Shown here one piece after another: positions 23,964-30,697 of a stretch of DNA of 64,000 nucleotides (the stretch's first letter is position 1; every line of letters begins with the position of its first letter). The notes under the pieces were generated by a model. The model did no database searches. It saw nothing but the letters and a program-made list of their open reading frames with translations, and had not been told where the DNA came from. A program made the position numbers and the translations under genes. The stretch covers positions 1-64,000 of the forward strand of contig JAGTRM010000007.1 of assembly GCA_018261735.1 (NCBI GenBank), read 5' to 3'. This stretch comes from Pseudomonadota bacterium (GTDB lineage: Bacteria > Pseudomonadota > Gammaproteobacteria > Burkholderiales > Chitinibacteraceae).

Positions 23964-24349
23964 TTTGGAACCTGATTTTCGCCATGAAAAACCGCTTCAA
24001 TATTGTATCCATCTGGATCATATACAAATGCAGCGTAATAATTTTTGTGATAGTGAGGGCGAAGGCCTGGAGCGCCATTATCTTTTGCCCCAGCTTCCAG
24101 CGCCGACTCATAGAATGCAATTACTTCATTTTCGCTTTTTGCGTGGAATGCGATGTGGCTTCTTGGTGAAAACGGAACGCCCGATGAAATCCAAAAATCA
24201 CCGCCAGGGTCGGTTCCCGTTTTTTCGCCAAAACCCGCAGCATTTTTCAATTCGAGTTTGATGGTGTATCCAAGTGGCGCGAGCGTTTTTAGATAAAACG
24301 CTTTGCTTACTTCGAGATTGGAGACATTGATTCCTGTGTGATCAATCAT
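23957..24349 (-). CDS. VOC-superfamily protein (integron cassette)
   Basis: 130 residues. MIDHTGINVSNLEVSKAFYL and the C-terminal YYAAFVYDPDGYNIEAVFHG match the cassette at 15958-16344 almost motif for motif (DNGAPGLRPHYHKNYY versus DNGAPGLRLHYHPNYY), so they are recognisable homologues, but nucleotide composition differs (this one is AT-richer). Probably a metal-dependent small-molecule-modifying enzyme; substrate unknown. Confidence 0.9.
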   Translation of the reverse strand: MIDHTGINVSNLEVSKAFYLKTLAPLGYTIKLELKNAAGFGEKTGTDPGGDFWISSGVPFSPRSHIAFHAKSENEVIAFYESALEAGAKDNGAPGLRPHYHKNYYAAFVYDPDGYNIEAVFHGENQVPNA

Positions 24350-24375
24350 TTGTGCACCATGTTGCAGATAAAGAA

Positions 24376-24441
24376 ATACCTAACACCTGAATTAAGCCGT
24401 GCGCCGAAAAGCGGCGTTGGCTTGAATGAATTGTTAGGACT
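24376..24441 (-). repeat. attC, short class
   Basis: TACCTAACACCTGAATTAAGC..GGCTTGAATGAATTGTTAGGAC with inner stem CGTGCGCCGAAAAGCGGCG. Both outer cores are good. Confidence 0.8.
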
Positions 24442-25198
24442 TTTTGAAGCAAAGCCGCGGCATGAGCGCGAACACTCCCCAGCCGAGATACTCGCGTGTG
24501 TAAGCCGTATGACGCTCAGGCTCCGAGGTCAATTTGGATCGAACTTCTTCTGCCAATTCATCGTCAGGATTGGCTTCAAGCCATCGGCGCATGGTGAGCC
24601 ATTTGGCCGCCTCGTATCTGTCCCAGCCGTCTTGGTTCGACAGAACCATTTCAACAACGTCGTAGCCCAGGTGACCGAAAGACGCGACGAGTTCTGGAAG
24701 CACGAGAAAATCGGAAATTGAGTTGGCAAGACATCCCTTAGCAACTTCTTCCGTTGGCGGCAGTTGCCGCCAGTAAGGCTCACCGATGAGGATGATCCCT
24801 CCGCTGCGCAAGCTTTGCGCCAGAAGCTCGATAGTGCCGGCGACTCCTCCGGCGATCCAAGTGGCACCGACGCAGGCGGCCACATCGACCCCCTCGTCAG
24901 AGACGTAACCCGCAGCATCGCTATGAATGAATTCGACTCGATCAGCGACCCCGAATTCTTGAGCGCGGAGCTTCGCTTGCTCGCTGAACAACTGGCTCAT
25001 GTCGATACCAGTGCCTCTAATCCCGTAATCACGTGCCCACGTGCACAGCATTTCGCCTGAGCCGCTGCCAAGATCCAGCACACGGGCCTCTGGTTCCAGA
25101 CGTAACGCCGCGCCGAGAGTGGCGAACTTTTCAGGAGTGAACGGGTTATGGATGCGGTGCGCACTCTCCGTGATGTTGAATATCCGTGGGATGTCCAT
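24434..25198 (-). CDS. Class I SAM-dependent methyltransferase (integron cassette)
   Basis: 254 residues. It contains motif I (EARVLDLGSGSGEMLCTWA), post-I acidic strand (IRGTGIDMSQLFSEQAKLRA) and DVAACVGATWIAGGVAGTIE as motif IV/V. The N-terminal AHRIHNPFTPEKFATLGAAL (I-x-N-P) is often seen in small-molecule methyltransferases. The substrate is unknown. Its stop codon lies within the adjoining attC core. Confidence 0.88.
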   Translation of the reverse strand: MDIPRIFNITESAHRIHNPFTPEKFATLGAALRLEPEARVLDLGSGSGEMLCTWARDYGIRGTGIDMSQLFSEQAKLRAQEFGVADRVEFIHSDAAGYVSDEGVDVAACVGATWIAGGVAGTIELLAQSLRSGGIILIGEPYWRQLPPTEEVAKGCLANSISDFLVLPELVASFGHLGYDVVEMVLSNQDGWDRYEAAKWLTMRRWLEANPDDELAEEVRSKLTSEPERHTAYTREYLGWGVFALMPRLCFKKS

Positions 25199-25235
25199 TG
25201 TGTAAATTTCCTTGGGCGCTAATGGATTTTGTAAA

Positions 25236-25328
25236 AACCTAACGTAGAAGTGAGGGGCGGCCGGAGCGCAGCGAAGGGAACTGCAAGCGCAGCTTGCAGA
25301 CGTCCCTCTCGACTGCCGGGTTAGGCAA
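25236..25328 (-). repeat. attC, long class
   Basis: ACCTAACGTAGAAGTGAGGG..TCGACTGCCGGGTTAGGC with inner hairpins GCGGCCGGAGCGCAGCGAAG and CTGCAAGC / GCTTGCAG. The R'' core GCCTAAC supplies the TAA of the next gene. Confidence 0.85.
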
Positions 25329-25947
25329 TGGATTCACCAAAATACCTTTGAAGACGTTGTTTTACGCGCGGTAATTCGTTGAAGTTGTCGTGGCGAAGAT
25401 CGACTGTAAAAGTGCGAACGCCTTCAAGTAGAACCTCTTTGGCTCTGGTGTGGTCGCCTGCAATGAGGAGGAAGTCTGCTGCTCGATCAAACATCCATCT
25501 TTCAGCCACCAGTTGTTCGGCCGCCCCCACCCAAGACGAAATTTTATCTAGGTATGGAAACCCAGCCCTCTCTACACACACCAAGAACTCGTTCATTTCA
25601 TCCGCATCTTCTGGTTTGCCCGAAAGTTGGAAGTGCTTATCAGGCCCGCGCTTCCATTCAGTGATGTTCCAATCAGAAACACCACCTAAAGCGTTACTTG
25701 TAGGGCTAATACCCCACTGCTCTTCGTGCCATTTCGCATAGTCTTTGGATGAGGCACCCCACATACTCCAGAAAGTGCAGTCATTTTCCTTATTCCACTT
25801 GCTCAGAGAAATTCCGACGGTCTGCTTAGTGGACCCTATGGTTCGATTGAACTCAAGCTTTCTACTCGAAAATCGAAAACCATGGCTATTGAAAAAATGA
25901 ATAACTCTAGGCTCTAGATTTTTTTGCAAGAGATCTCGAGGATGCAT
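25321..25947 (-). CDS. DUF4304-like hypothetical protein (integron cassette)
   Basis: 208 residues. The N-terminal half (LLQKNLEPRVIHFFNSHGFR, FNRTIGSTKQTVGISLSKWN) resembles the DUF4304 family, small proteins with no known activity that are common in integrons and immunity-type loci. No signal peptide, no membrane segment. The stop codon is the TAA inside attC R''. The DUF assignment is from pattern recall only. Confidence 0.6.
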   Translation of the reverse strand: MHPRDLLQKNLEPRVIHFFNSHGFRFSSRKLEFNRTIGSTKQTVGISLSKWNKENDCTFWSMWGASSKDYAKWHEEQWGISPTSNALGGVSDWNITEWKRGPDKHFQLSGKPEDADEMNEFLVCVERAGFPYLDKISSWVGAAEQLVAERWMFDRAADFLLIAGDHTRAKEVLLEGVRTFTVDLRHDNFNELPRVKQRLQRYFGESIA

Positions 25948-25960
25948 AGGAGTGCAGTTT

Positions 25961-26056
25961 GCCTAACGTGGAGGTAAGTGGCGGCCGGAGTGCGAAGCAC
26001 GGAGGGAAAACCCAAAGCGAAGCTTTGGGCCGTCCGCTTGACCGCCGGGTTAGATT
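25961..26056 (-). repeat. attC, long class
   Basis: GCCTAACGTGGAGGTAAGTG..ACCGCCGGGTTAGATTAC with inner hairpin AACCCAAAGC / GCTTTGGGCC. Both cores match consensus (R' GTTAGGC; R'' ATCTAAC). Confidence 0.86.
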
Positions 26057-26642
26057 ACTTCTGCCCAGAGCTGGAGAATTCGACGTTTTTTGCTATTCCG
26101 TCTGCGCCGAAAGTGATGACCAGCAACTTATTAAAAAACTTTAAGCTAAATGCGCTACCGGACGTCTGTGAATACAAATAGACATACGCCTCGTCCCCTT
26201 GCGCGGGAATCACCGGATATGCGTATTTCCCATTTGGCAGACCGTACAAAGCAGTAACGTCTTTACGAGTACTTTTGCCTTTCACAATCTGAGATATCTT
26301 TGACTCATCAAAGTCTGTGCTGTCTTGTTTCCAAGAACTAGTAAATTCATGCCCAGCAAGGACATCCTTGAAAATGTAATAGCCTTGTGATCTCGCTGCG
26401 GTAACACCAGGAGCAGCAGCTTCACCACTGGTGCTTGCATAAGCATAAGACATCGTTTTGATCTGCTGGTCATTTTTTGTGACAGTCCCCTCGCGATAGG
26501 GCGCCCCCAACTTTGCTTTAAGTTCAGCTTCAGTTGTTTTTCCGATAATTAATTGATCGTCGGATGTTCTAACGAAATTCGTACCAGCACATCCAGAGAG
26601 AAAAGAAATTGCAAGGAAAGAAATGACGGCAATGATTTTCAT
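26055..26642 (-). CDS. Outer-membrane-type lipoprotein, SmpA/OmlA-like repeat fold (integron cassette)
   Basis: 195 residues. The signal peptide MKIIAVISFLAISFLSGCAG ends in a lipobox (LSGC). The mature protein has two copies of a BamE/SmpA-like module: DQLIIGKTTEAELKAKLGAP and KISQIVKGKSTRKDVTALYG, each the start of the G-x-T-x-x-x-V/L-x-x-x-x-G-x-P pattern. Function of cassette-borne members is unknown. Confidence 0.8.
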   Translation of the reverse strand: MKIIAVISFLAISFLSGCAGTNFVRTSDDQLIIGKTTEAELKAKLGAPYREGTVTKNDQQIKTMSYAYASTSGEAAAPGVTAARSQGYYIFKDVLAGHEFTSSWKQDSTDFDESKISQIVKGKSTRKDVTALYGLPNGKYAYPVIPAQGDEAYVYLYSQTSGSAFSLKFFNKLLVITFGADGIAKNVEFSSSGQK

Positions 26643-26667
26643 GAAGTTGGTTCCTTTGATTGAAAAA

Positions 26668-26728
26668 ATATAACGTTTGAATTAAGGGGCGCCGTTAGGT
26701 GTCCCGCTTGAATGATAGGTTAGGAGTT
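26668..26728 (-). repeat. attC, short class
   Basis: TATAACGTTTGAATTAAGGG..CCGCTTGAATGATAGGTTAGG, about 60 bp, with inner GGGGCGCCGTTAGGTGTCCC. Confidence 0.8.
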
Positions 26729-26734
26729 GTTTCA

Positions 26735-27094
26735 CTAAGAGCGAAACCAACTTGAAGCTTCTTTTTGAAAAAGCCTATATATAATAAAAATTTCCGCAGG
26801 AATTAAAATAAAAGAAACGATGTATTCTAGTTTGTACTTTTCATAATCAATTGCTGCAAACATGAATGCAATGGTTAGTATTGTTATTATTAAATATATG
26901 TAACGTGCGGGGTTACTTTTGTTGTTTATTTTGTATGGAATAATACAAAGCAAAGAGTAAATTATGAGAGAAAAAACCAACTCTCCGTTTGATGCATTAC
27001 CGATTAATGTTTGATAAAGCGCAAGAAGGACACTTATTGCAAGCGTGCTCCAAATTGTAATAACTGCTTGCTTAACTCCTAATGGCGTTTCCAT
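26735..27094 (-). CDS. Small four-helix membrane protein (integron cassette)
   Basis: 119 residues with four hydrophobic stretches (VITIWSTLAISVLLALYQTL, ELVFSLIIYSLLCIIPYKI, RYIYLIITILTIAFMFAAID, EYIVSFILIPAEIFIIYRLF). Very AT-rich, unlike the host. No family recognised. It is third in the array from attI; possible link to the reverse transcriptase cassette two positions upstream is untested. Confidence 0.68.
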   Translation of the reverse strand: METPLGVKQAVITIWSTLAISVLLALYQTLIGNASNGELVFSLIIYSLLCIIPYKINNKSNPARYIYLIITILTIAFMFAAIDYEKYKLEYIVSFILIPAEIFIIYRLFQKEASSWFRS

Positions 27095-27100
27095 ATAACT

Positions 27101-27170
27101 CCTAACGTGGAGGTCACCGGCGCTGCGCGGCTTTATCGCGCAGCGTCCGGTGGACCGCAGGGTTAGAACT
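27101..27170 (-). repeat. attC
   Basis: TCCTAACGTGGAGGTCACCGG..TGGACCGCAGGGTTAGAAC with inner stem CGCTGCGCG / CGCGCAGCG. Both outer cores are intact. Confidence 0.86.
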
Positions 27171-27175
27171 GGTAT

Positions 27176-27835
27176 TCACCGTTGCACCAAACCAGCAACG
27201 TCTCGGAGAGAGCCAACCTTGACTAGCTTCTCCCTACTTTGGCCCTTTATTGCGTCATCGTAGGGATCGTAATTAGGTTGCGTGATTTTCTGCACGAGCT
27301 TGAACGCCCGTCTTGTACCAAAGGACAATCTGAACTCTTCCTGCTCTGCGTAGTACATATCTTTTGCGAATGCGAGCTGCGTTGGCTCCTTGATATCAAA
27401 GCGTGCGGCTTCGGCTGGATGGTAGTAGTGGACAGGTTGAGCAAGAAGTCCAACGCGATGTACAGAAACTAGACGCGCTAGTGCAAAGCGAACTCTCCGG
27501 ATGAACTCAACGGGTTCGAGTATCTCAATGCACGCGTCACTCTCAAACTTAGCCATCAAGTCTTTGCTAAATTTTTGAGAAAGGCAAAAAGCGAAGACCA
27601 GATCAGGGTCCGTAGAGTTCAGGAATGAAAACTCCCCCACAGTCTTCGATCTCCGCGTAAGGTTCTCAACCACAATGTTTGTCCCCGGGTGGTCTTTGTG
27701 GATGCCGTCATACGGATCACCGCGAACCCTTCCCTCATGCTGCCGAAAATAGGTGATGTTTCTGAATAGTATTTCGCCGCGATCAAGAAACGCAGAAGCG
27801 TACTTTGAGGGTAGATACTTGTACAGGGTGAGCAT
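27176..27835 (-). CDS. Hypothetical protein, DUF2971-like opening (integron cassette)
   Basis: 219 residues. MLTLYKYLPSKYASAFLDRG followed by ILFRNITYFRQHEGRVRGDPYDG recalls DUF2971 proteins (Y-K-Y...L..G.L.F....F.D..D), a family of unknown function that turns up in defence-enriched regions. FAFCLSQKFSKDLMAKF and MYYAEQEEFRLSFGTR follow and also fit the DUF2971 layout (F-C-x-S; E-x-E-x-R). It is second cassette from attI, just downstream of the reverse transcriptase in transcription order. Confidence 0.6.
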   Translation of the reverse strand: MLTLYKYLPSKYASAFLDRGEILFRNITYFRQHEGRVRGDPYDGIHKDHPGTNIVVENLTRRSKTVGEFSFLNSTDPDLVFAFCLSQKFSKDLMAKFESDACIEILEPVEFIRRVRFALARLVSVHRVGLLAQPVHYYHPAEAARFDIKEPTQLAFAKDMYYAEQEEFRLSFGTRRAFKLVQKITQPNYDPYDDAIKGQSREKLVKVGSLRDVAGLVQR

Positions 27836-27841
27836 TGCAAG

Positions 27842-27932
27842 TTCTAACGTTTGAAATAAGGGGCGCCGAGCGCCAGCGAGGGGAGCCCAAAGCTTGCTTT
27901 GGGCCGTCCCGACTTGATTGAAGGGTTATGCC
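27842..27932 (-). repeat. attC, long class, of the first cassette
   Basis: TTCTAACGTTTGAAATAAGG..ACTTGATTGAAGGGTTATGCC with inner hairpin CCCAAAGC / GCTTTGGG. The right core contains the TAA stop codon of the reverse transcriptase gene. Confidence 0.86.
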
Positions 27933-29518
27933 TTTGCTTCATATATATTTATCATCTTATTCAATAAAATATCTTGAGATTGCGCGCGTGTATTTTTGAA
28001 GAATGGACGTTTTTCGCCTTTTGTTAGATGTGTATCAGCGATCTTAAGTATTTGCCTTCGTTCTGATGGGTCTGCTCGGGTAAAGTAGTCCCTTATCTCA
28101 AGAACTTCGCCCCGCTCAATTATAGGCTCTAGCTGTTCTAGTAAAGCTCGCCCTATATAATTACCATCATTGCGCTTAAGTTGTCTGAAGCATTCGAATA
28201 GTGTTGATTTATTTGTGAATCTGCCGTGACCAAAAAATCGTATAACGAATATTGAGACAAATTCCGGCGCATTATCCTGATCCAGCCAGAATGCTAGAAG
28301 TGTTGATAGTTCTTTTATTTGTTCTTCGCTAAAAATATCTTCATTTTTTATGATGCCATCAATTACGTAGGGAATAAATTGTGGAAATTTATTTAGATTG
28401 GTTACCAGCCTAATTATCCCAGGGGCGTCCTTTTGAGAGAAGCAAGCCTTTACAAGTAAAACGAAATTTGGTGGTGAAATAAGGAGCGATGAAGAAATTT
28501 TATCAATCTCTTCAGTAATGTTGATGACTTTTAACTTCTCATGCTCGGATGCTGTTAATGCTCTAAATTTGGTTGGTATTAGACCGGAGTAGCCGCGAAT
28601 TATTCTGGATATTTCGTGTTTGTTTTCTGTTTCTCTTGTTGTTTCTGTTTCTTCCGGCTTTTTATCTGCATCGTCCTCGGAAATAATAGAAACGTCTTTA
28701 ATAACTGTTTTGTTAGTGTTTAGGAAGAGTCCTTCTTTCGAGAGCCGATCAACTAATAGTGCGAGCCACTTGTGAGCGGTTGCTGAGTCTGGTGCGAAAA
28801 TTCTAAAATCATCTACAAAACGACAATATGCGATTTTGTGGGAGATTAGGAAGTTATCAATTTCTATTAATGCGGCTTCAGCAAGGATGCGGCTTGCGTT
28901 AGAGCCAACCGGAATTCCATAAGAGTCACGGCCTGACCAAAATAGTAGCAATTCATTTATTTGAAGTATTATTTTTTTATCTATTTTTGGGTTGGACGAT
29001 AGTATGCACTCAAGTCTATGGAGATTTAGTCGATCATAGAAATTGGCAATGTCGCATGAGACAACAACATTTACATTTCTTTGCTTTGATTTTTTTATTA
29101 CATATTCTCTGAATGATGTGTAGTTATATTTTGCATCAAATAGATATCCCTTTTCAGGGTTAAGTCGATATGAAAATACAAGATTTTTGCTCTTGTTGGG
29201 TCGTTGGGTTTCAATTTGGTCTGCGATTTGCAGTACAAGCGATAAATATTTTAGCTCGTCGATTGGTTCTATTATTGCGCATTTTCTGAAGTCAAAAAGT
29301 TCTTTTTTGGGAACCAGAATGTGAGAAATTGGGCTAAATCCCATTAATTTAATTTGTGATTCTTTTAGGGAAGTTTTTATGGCTTGTTTTATCTCTTCAC
29401 ATGTTGCCGAAATTTTGAGTAAATCCAACTCAAACGGGCGAGAGAAGACTTCGACATCGGTCAATCCTTCTTTCTGGATATTCTCAATGGCAAGATCTAT
29501 AGCGTTTGATATTTTCAT
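27926..29518 (-). CDS. Reverse transcriptase, first cassette of the integron
   Basis: 530 residues. RT palm motifs: motif A VVVSCDIANFYD (Asp156), motif B SYGIPVGSNASRILAEAAL (~199-216), catalytic box RFVDDF (FVDD at 234-237) and motif D GLFLNTNKT (~263-271). A charged insert (~281-300) and about 220 helical residues without recognisable domain follow; there is no maturase, HNH or integrase-type endonuclease domain. That rules out a group II intron protein and resembles the RTs of abortive-infection and UG/DRT phage-defence groups, which have helical C termini. A retron is less likely: no msr-msd-like repeat upstream is evident. AT-rich. Its stop codon is in the attC, and the start is ~20 bp from attI, so it is ideally placed for the cassette promoter. 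Confidence 0.88.
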   Translation of the reverse strand: MKISNAIDLAIENIQKEGLTDVEVFSRPFELDLLKISATCEEIKQAIKTSLKESQIKLMGFSPISHILVPKKELFDFRKCAIIEPIDELKYLSLVLQIADQIETQRPNKSKNLVFSYRLNPEKGYLFDAKYNYTSFREYVIKKSKQRNVNVVVSCDIANFYDRLNLHRLECILSSNPKIDKKIILQINELLLFWSGRDSYGIPVGSNASRILAEAALIEIDNFLISHKIAYCRFVDDFRIFAPDSATAHKWLALLVDRLSKEGLFLNTNKTVIKDVSIISEDDADKKPEETETTRETENKHEISRIIRGYSGLIPTKFRALTASEHEKLKVINITEEIDKISSSLLISPPNFVLLVKACFSQKDAPGIIRLVTNLNKFPQFIPYVIDGIIKNEDIFSEEQIKELSTLLAFWLDQDNAPEFVSIFVIRFFGHGRFTNKSTLFECFRQLKRNDGNYIGRALLEQLEPIIERGEVLEIRDYFTRADPSERRQILKIADTHLTKGEKRPFFKNTRAQSQDILLNKMINIYEAKA

Positions 29519-29534
29519 GTGAAATTTCTCAAGC

Positions 29535-29605
29535 AGGCATAACGTATATTCGACCTCACCCCCTGAAGCCTAACCAAGCCAACCGTGATGCCTAAACCGA
29601 GTAAA
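29535..29605 (-). other. attI recombination site
   Basis: GGCATAACGT at 29536-29545 gives the crossover core GTTATGC (minus strand) at the junction between the first cassette and the intI leader. CCTAACCA (29569) and TGCCTAAAC (29589) nearby resemble weaker integrase-binding direct repeats. No inner hairpin, as expected for attI. Confidence 0.68.
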
Positions 29606-29619
29606 ACTGCAGTAAGTTC

Positions 29620-29648
29620 TTGTTATATTGTGAGGTCTGGATTATAAA
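29620..29648 (+). promoter_or_regulatory. Probable intI promoter
   Basis: TTGTTA (29620-29625), a 17-bp spacer, then TATAAA (29643-29648), 30 bp before the intI ATG. The complementary strand of the same spot reads TATAAT (29647-29642), a candidate -10 of the divergent cassette promoter, but no good -35 for it is visible. No clear LexA box was seen. Confidence 0.6.
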
Positions 29649-29677
29649 AATCTGATCCTGCCACGAAAATTACCTCA

Positions 29678-30655
29678 ATGAAACAGATAGAGCAAAAAAA
29701 GCCCAAGCTTCTTGATCAAACGCGGGATCGTTTGCGTTTTTTGCATTACAGCATCCGTACCGAAGAATCGTATTTGCAATGGATTCGGCGCTTTATCCTG
29801 TTTCACCACAAATGCCATCCTGCCGAAATGGGCTCTACAGAAGTCGAGGCGTTCCTGACCTGGCTGGCCGTGGAGGGCAATGTGGCGACGGCCACGCAGA
29901 ATCAGGCACTGGCGGCGATTCTCTTCCTCTACCGCGAAGTTCTGGGTACGGAATTGCCCTGGATGAACGATATCGCCCGCGCCAAGAAACCGCGCCGCTT
30001 GCCGGTGGTGCTCACCACGCAAGAAATCTTGCAGGTTTTGCAGCAGACTGGTGGGCAGACGGGGTTAATCCTGCGGTTGCTGTATGGAACCGGCATGCGT
30101 TTGCTGGAAGGCTGCCGCCTGCGTATCAAGGATCTGGATCTTGCCCGTAATGAAATTCTGGTGCGCGATGGCAAGGGGCAAAAAGACCGTGTGACCATGC
30201 AGCCGCAATCGCTGGTGCAAATTCTGCGCAACCATCTGGAATCGGTTAAAGCGCTACACGATGCCGATCTGGCGGCAGGGCTGGGCGCGGTCTACCTGCC
30301 TGATGCCTTGGCCAGAAAATATCCGGGAGCCAGCCGTACCTGGGGATGGCAGTATGTTTTTCCGGCTGCGGGGTTGTCGGTAGATCCACGAAGCGGGGAA
30401 ACCCGCCGCCACCACATCGAAGATCAGGCCGTGCAGCGTGCAATGAAGAAAGCGATAGGCATCGCCGGGCTGGCCAAACCCGCTTCGCCGCATACCTTGC
30501 GCCACAGCTTCGCCACGCATTTGCTGGAAGGTGGCTATGACATTCGCACCGTGCAGGAATTGCTGGGACACAAGGATGTGAGCACCACCATGATTTATAC
30601 GCATGTGCTGAACAAGGGCGGGCGCGGGGTGCAAAGCCCGCTGGATCGGCTGTAA
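29678..30655 (+). CDS. intI: Integron integrase (tyrosine recombinase)
   Basis: 325 residues. The catalytic set is complete: Arg141 (GTGMRLLEG), Lys166 (DGKGQKDR), His272 and Arg275 ([12 protein letters not shown]), His298 (LLGHKD) and Tyr307 (MIYTHV). The IntI-specific extra patch between motifs II and III is present near residues 205-235 ([20 protein letters not shown]), which separates IntI from XerC/XerD. The N-terminal SAM-like domain includes [17 protein letters not shown]. It binds attI and the folded bottom strand of attC to insert and excise cassettes. The frame is intact, so the integron may be active. Confidence 0.97.
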   Translation: MKQIEQKKPKLLDQTRDRLRFLHYSIRTEESYLQWIRRFILFHHKCHPAEMGSTEVEAFLTWLAVEGNVATATQNQALAAILFLYREVLGTELPWMNDIARAKKPRRLPVVLTTQEILQVLQQTGGQTGLILRLLYGTGMRLLEGCRLRIKDLDLARNEILVRDGKGQKDRVTMQPQSLVQILRNHLESVKALHDADLAAGLGAVYLPDALARKYPGASRTWGWQYVFPAAGLSVDPRSGETRRHHIEDQAVQRAMKKAIGIAGLAKPASPHTLRHSFATHLLEGGYDIRTVQELLGHKDVSTTMIYTHVLNKGGRGVQSPLDRL

Positions 30656-30697
30656 CGCATAGCCGGGAATGCCTTTTCCCGACGGAGTAAGCCTGGT

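Larger units (their letters stand above)
12533..30655 (-). mobile_element. Chromosomal integron: intI, attI and about 24 gene cassettes
   Basis: An integron integrase gene (29678-30655, +) is followed across attI by a run of small genes, all on the minus strand, each followed by an attC-type imperfect inverted repeat with outer cores of the form RYYYAAC..GTTRRRY. Orientation is the classical one: intI divergent from the cassettes. Cassette genes are mostly promoterless, 0.25-1.6 kb, of differing base composition and unrelated function. Several attC sites share almost the same inner hairpin, as in sedentary chromosomal integrons. The array ends next to nadE with decayed attC sites, consistent with older cassettes lying furthest from attI. 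Confidence 0.93.

Noticed and set aside
12535-29605. Regular inverted repeats as a CRISPR or REP array
   Set aside because: The repeats are 50-95 bp, differ inside, end in RYYYAAC/GTTRRRY cores and alternate with genes, which is integron attC organisation.
29519-29677. Retron msr-msd or group II intron RNA next to the RT
   Set aside because: The 159 bp upstream of the RT is accounted for by attI and the intI promoter, and no paired a1/a2-type repeats or domain V-like hairpin was seen. Covariance-model search would settle it.
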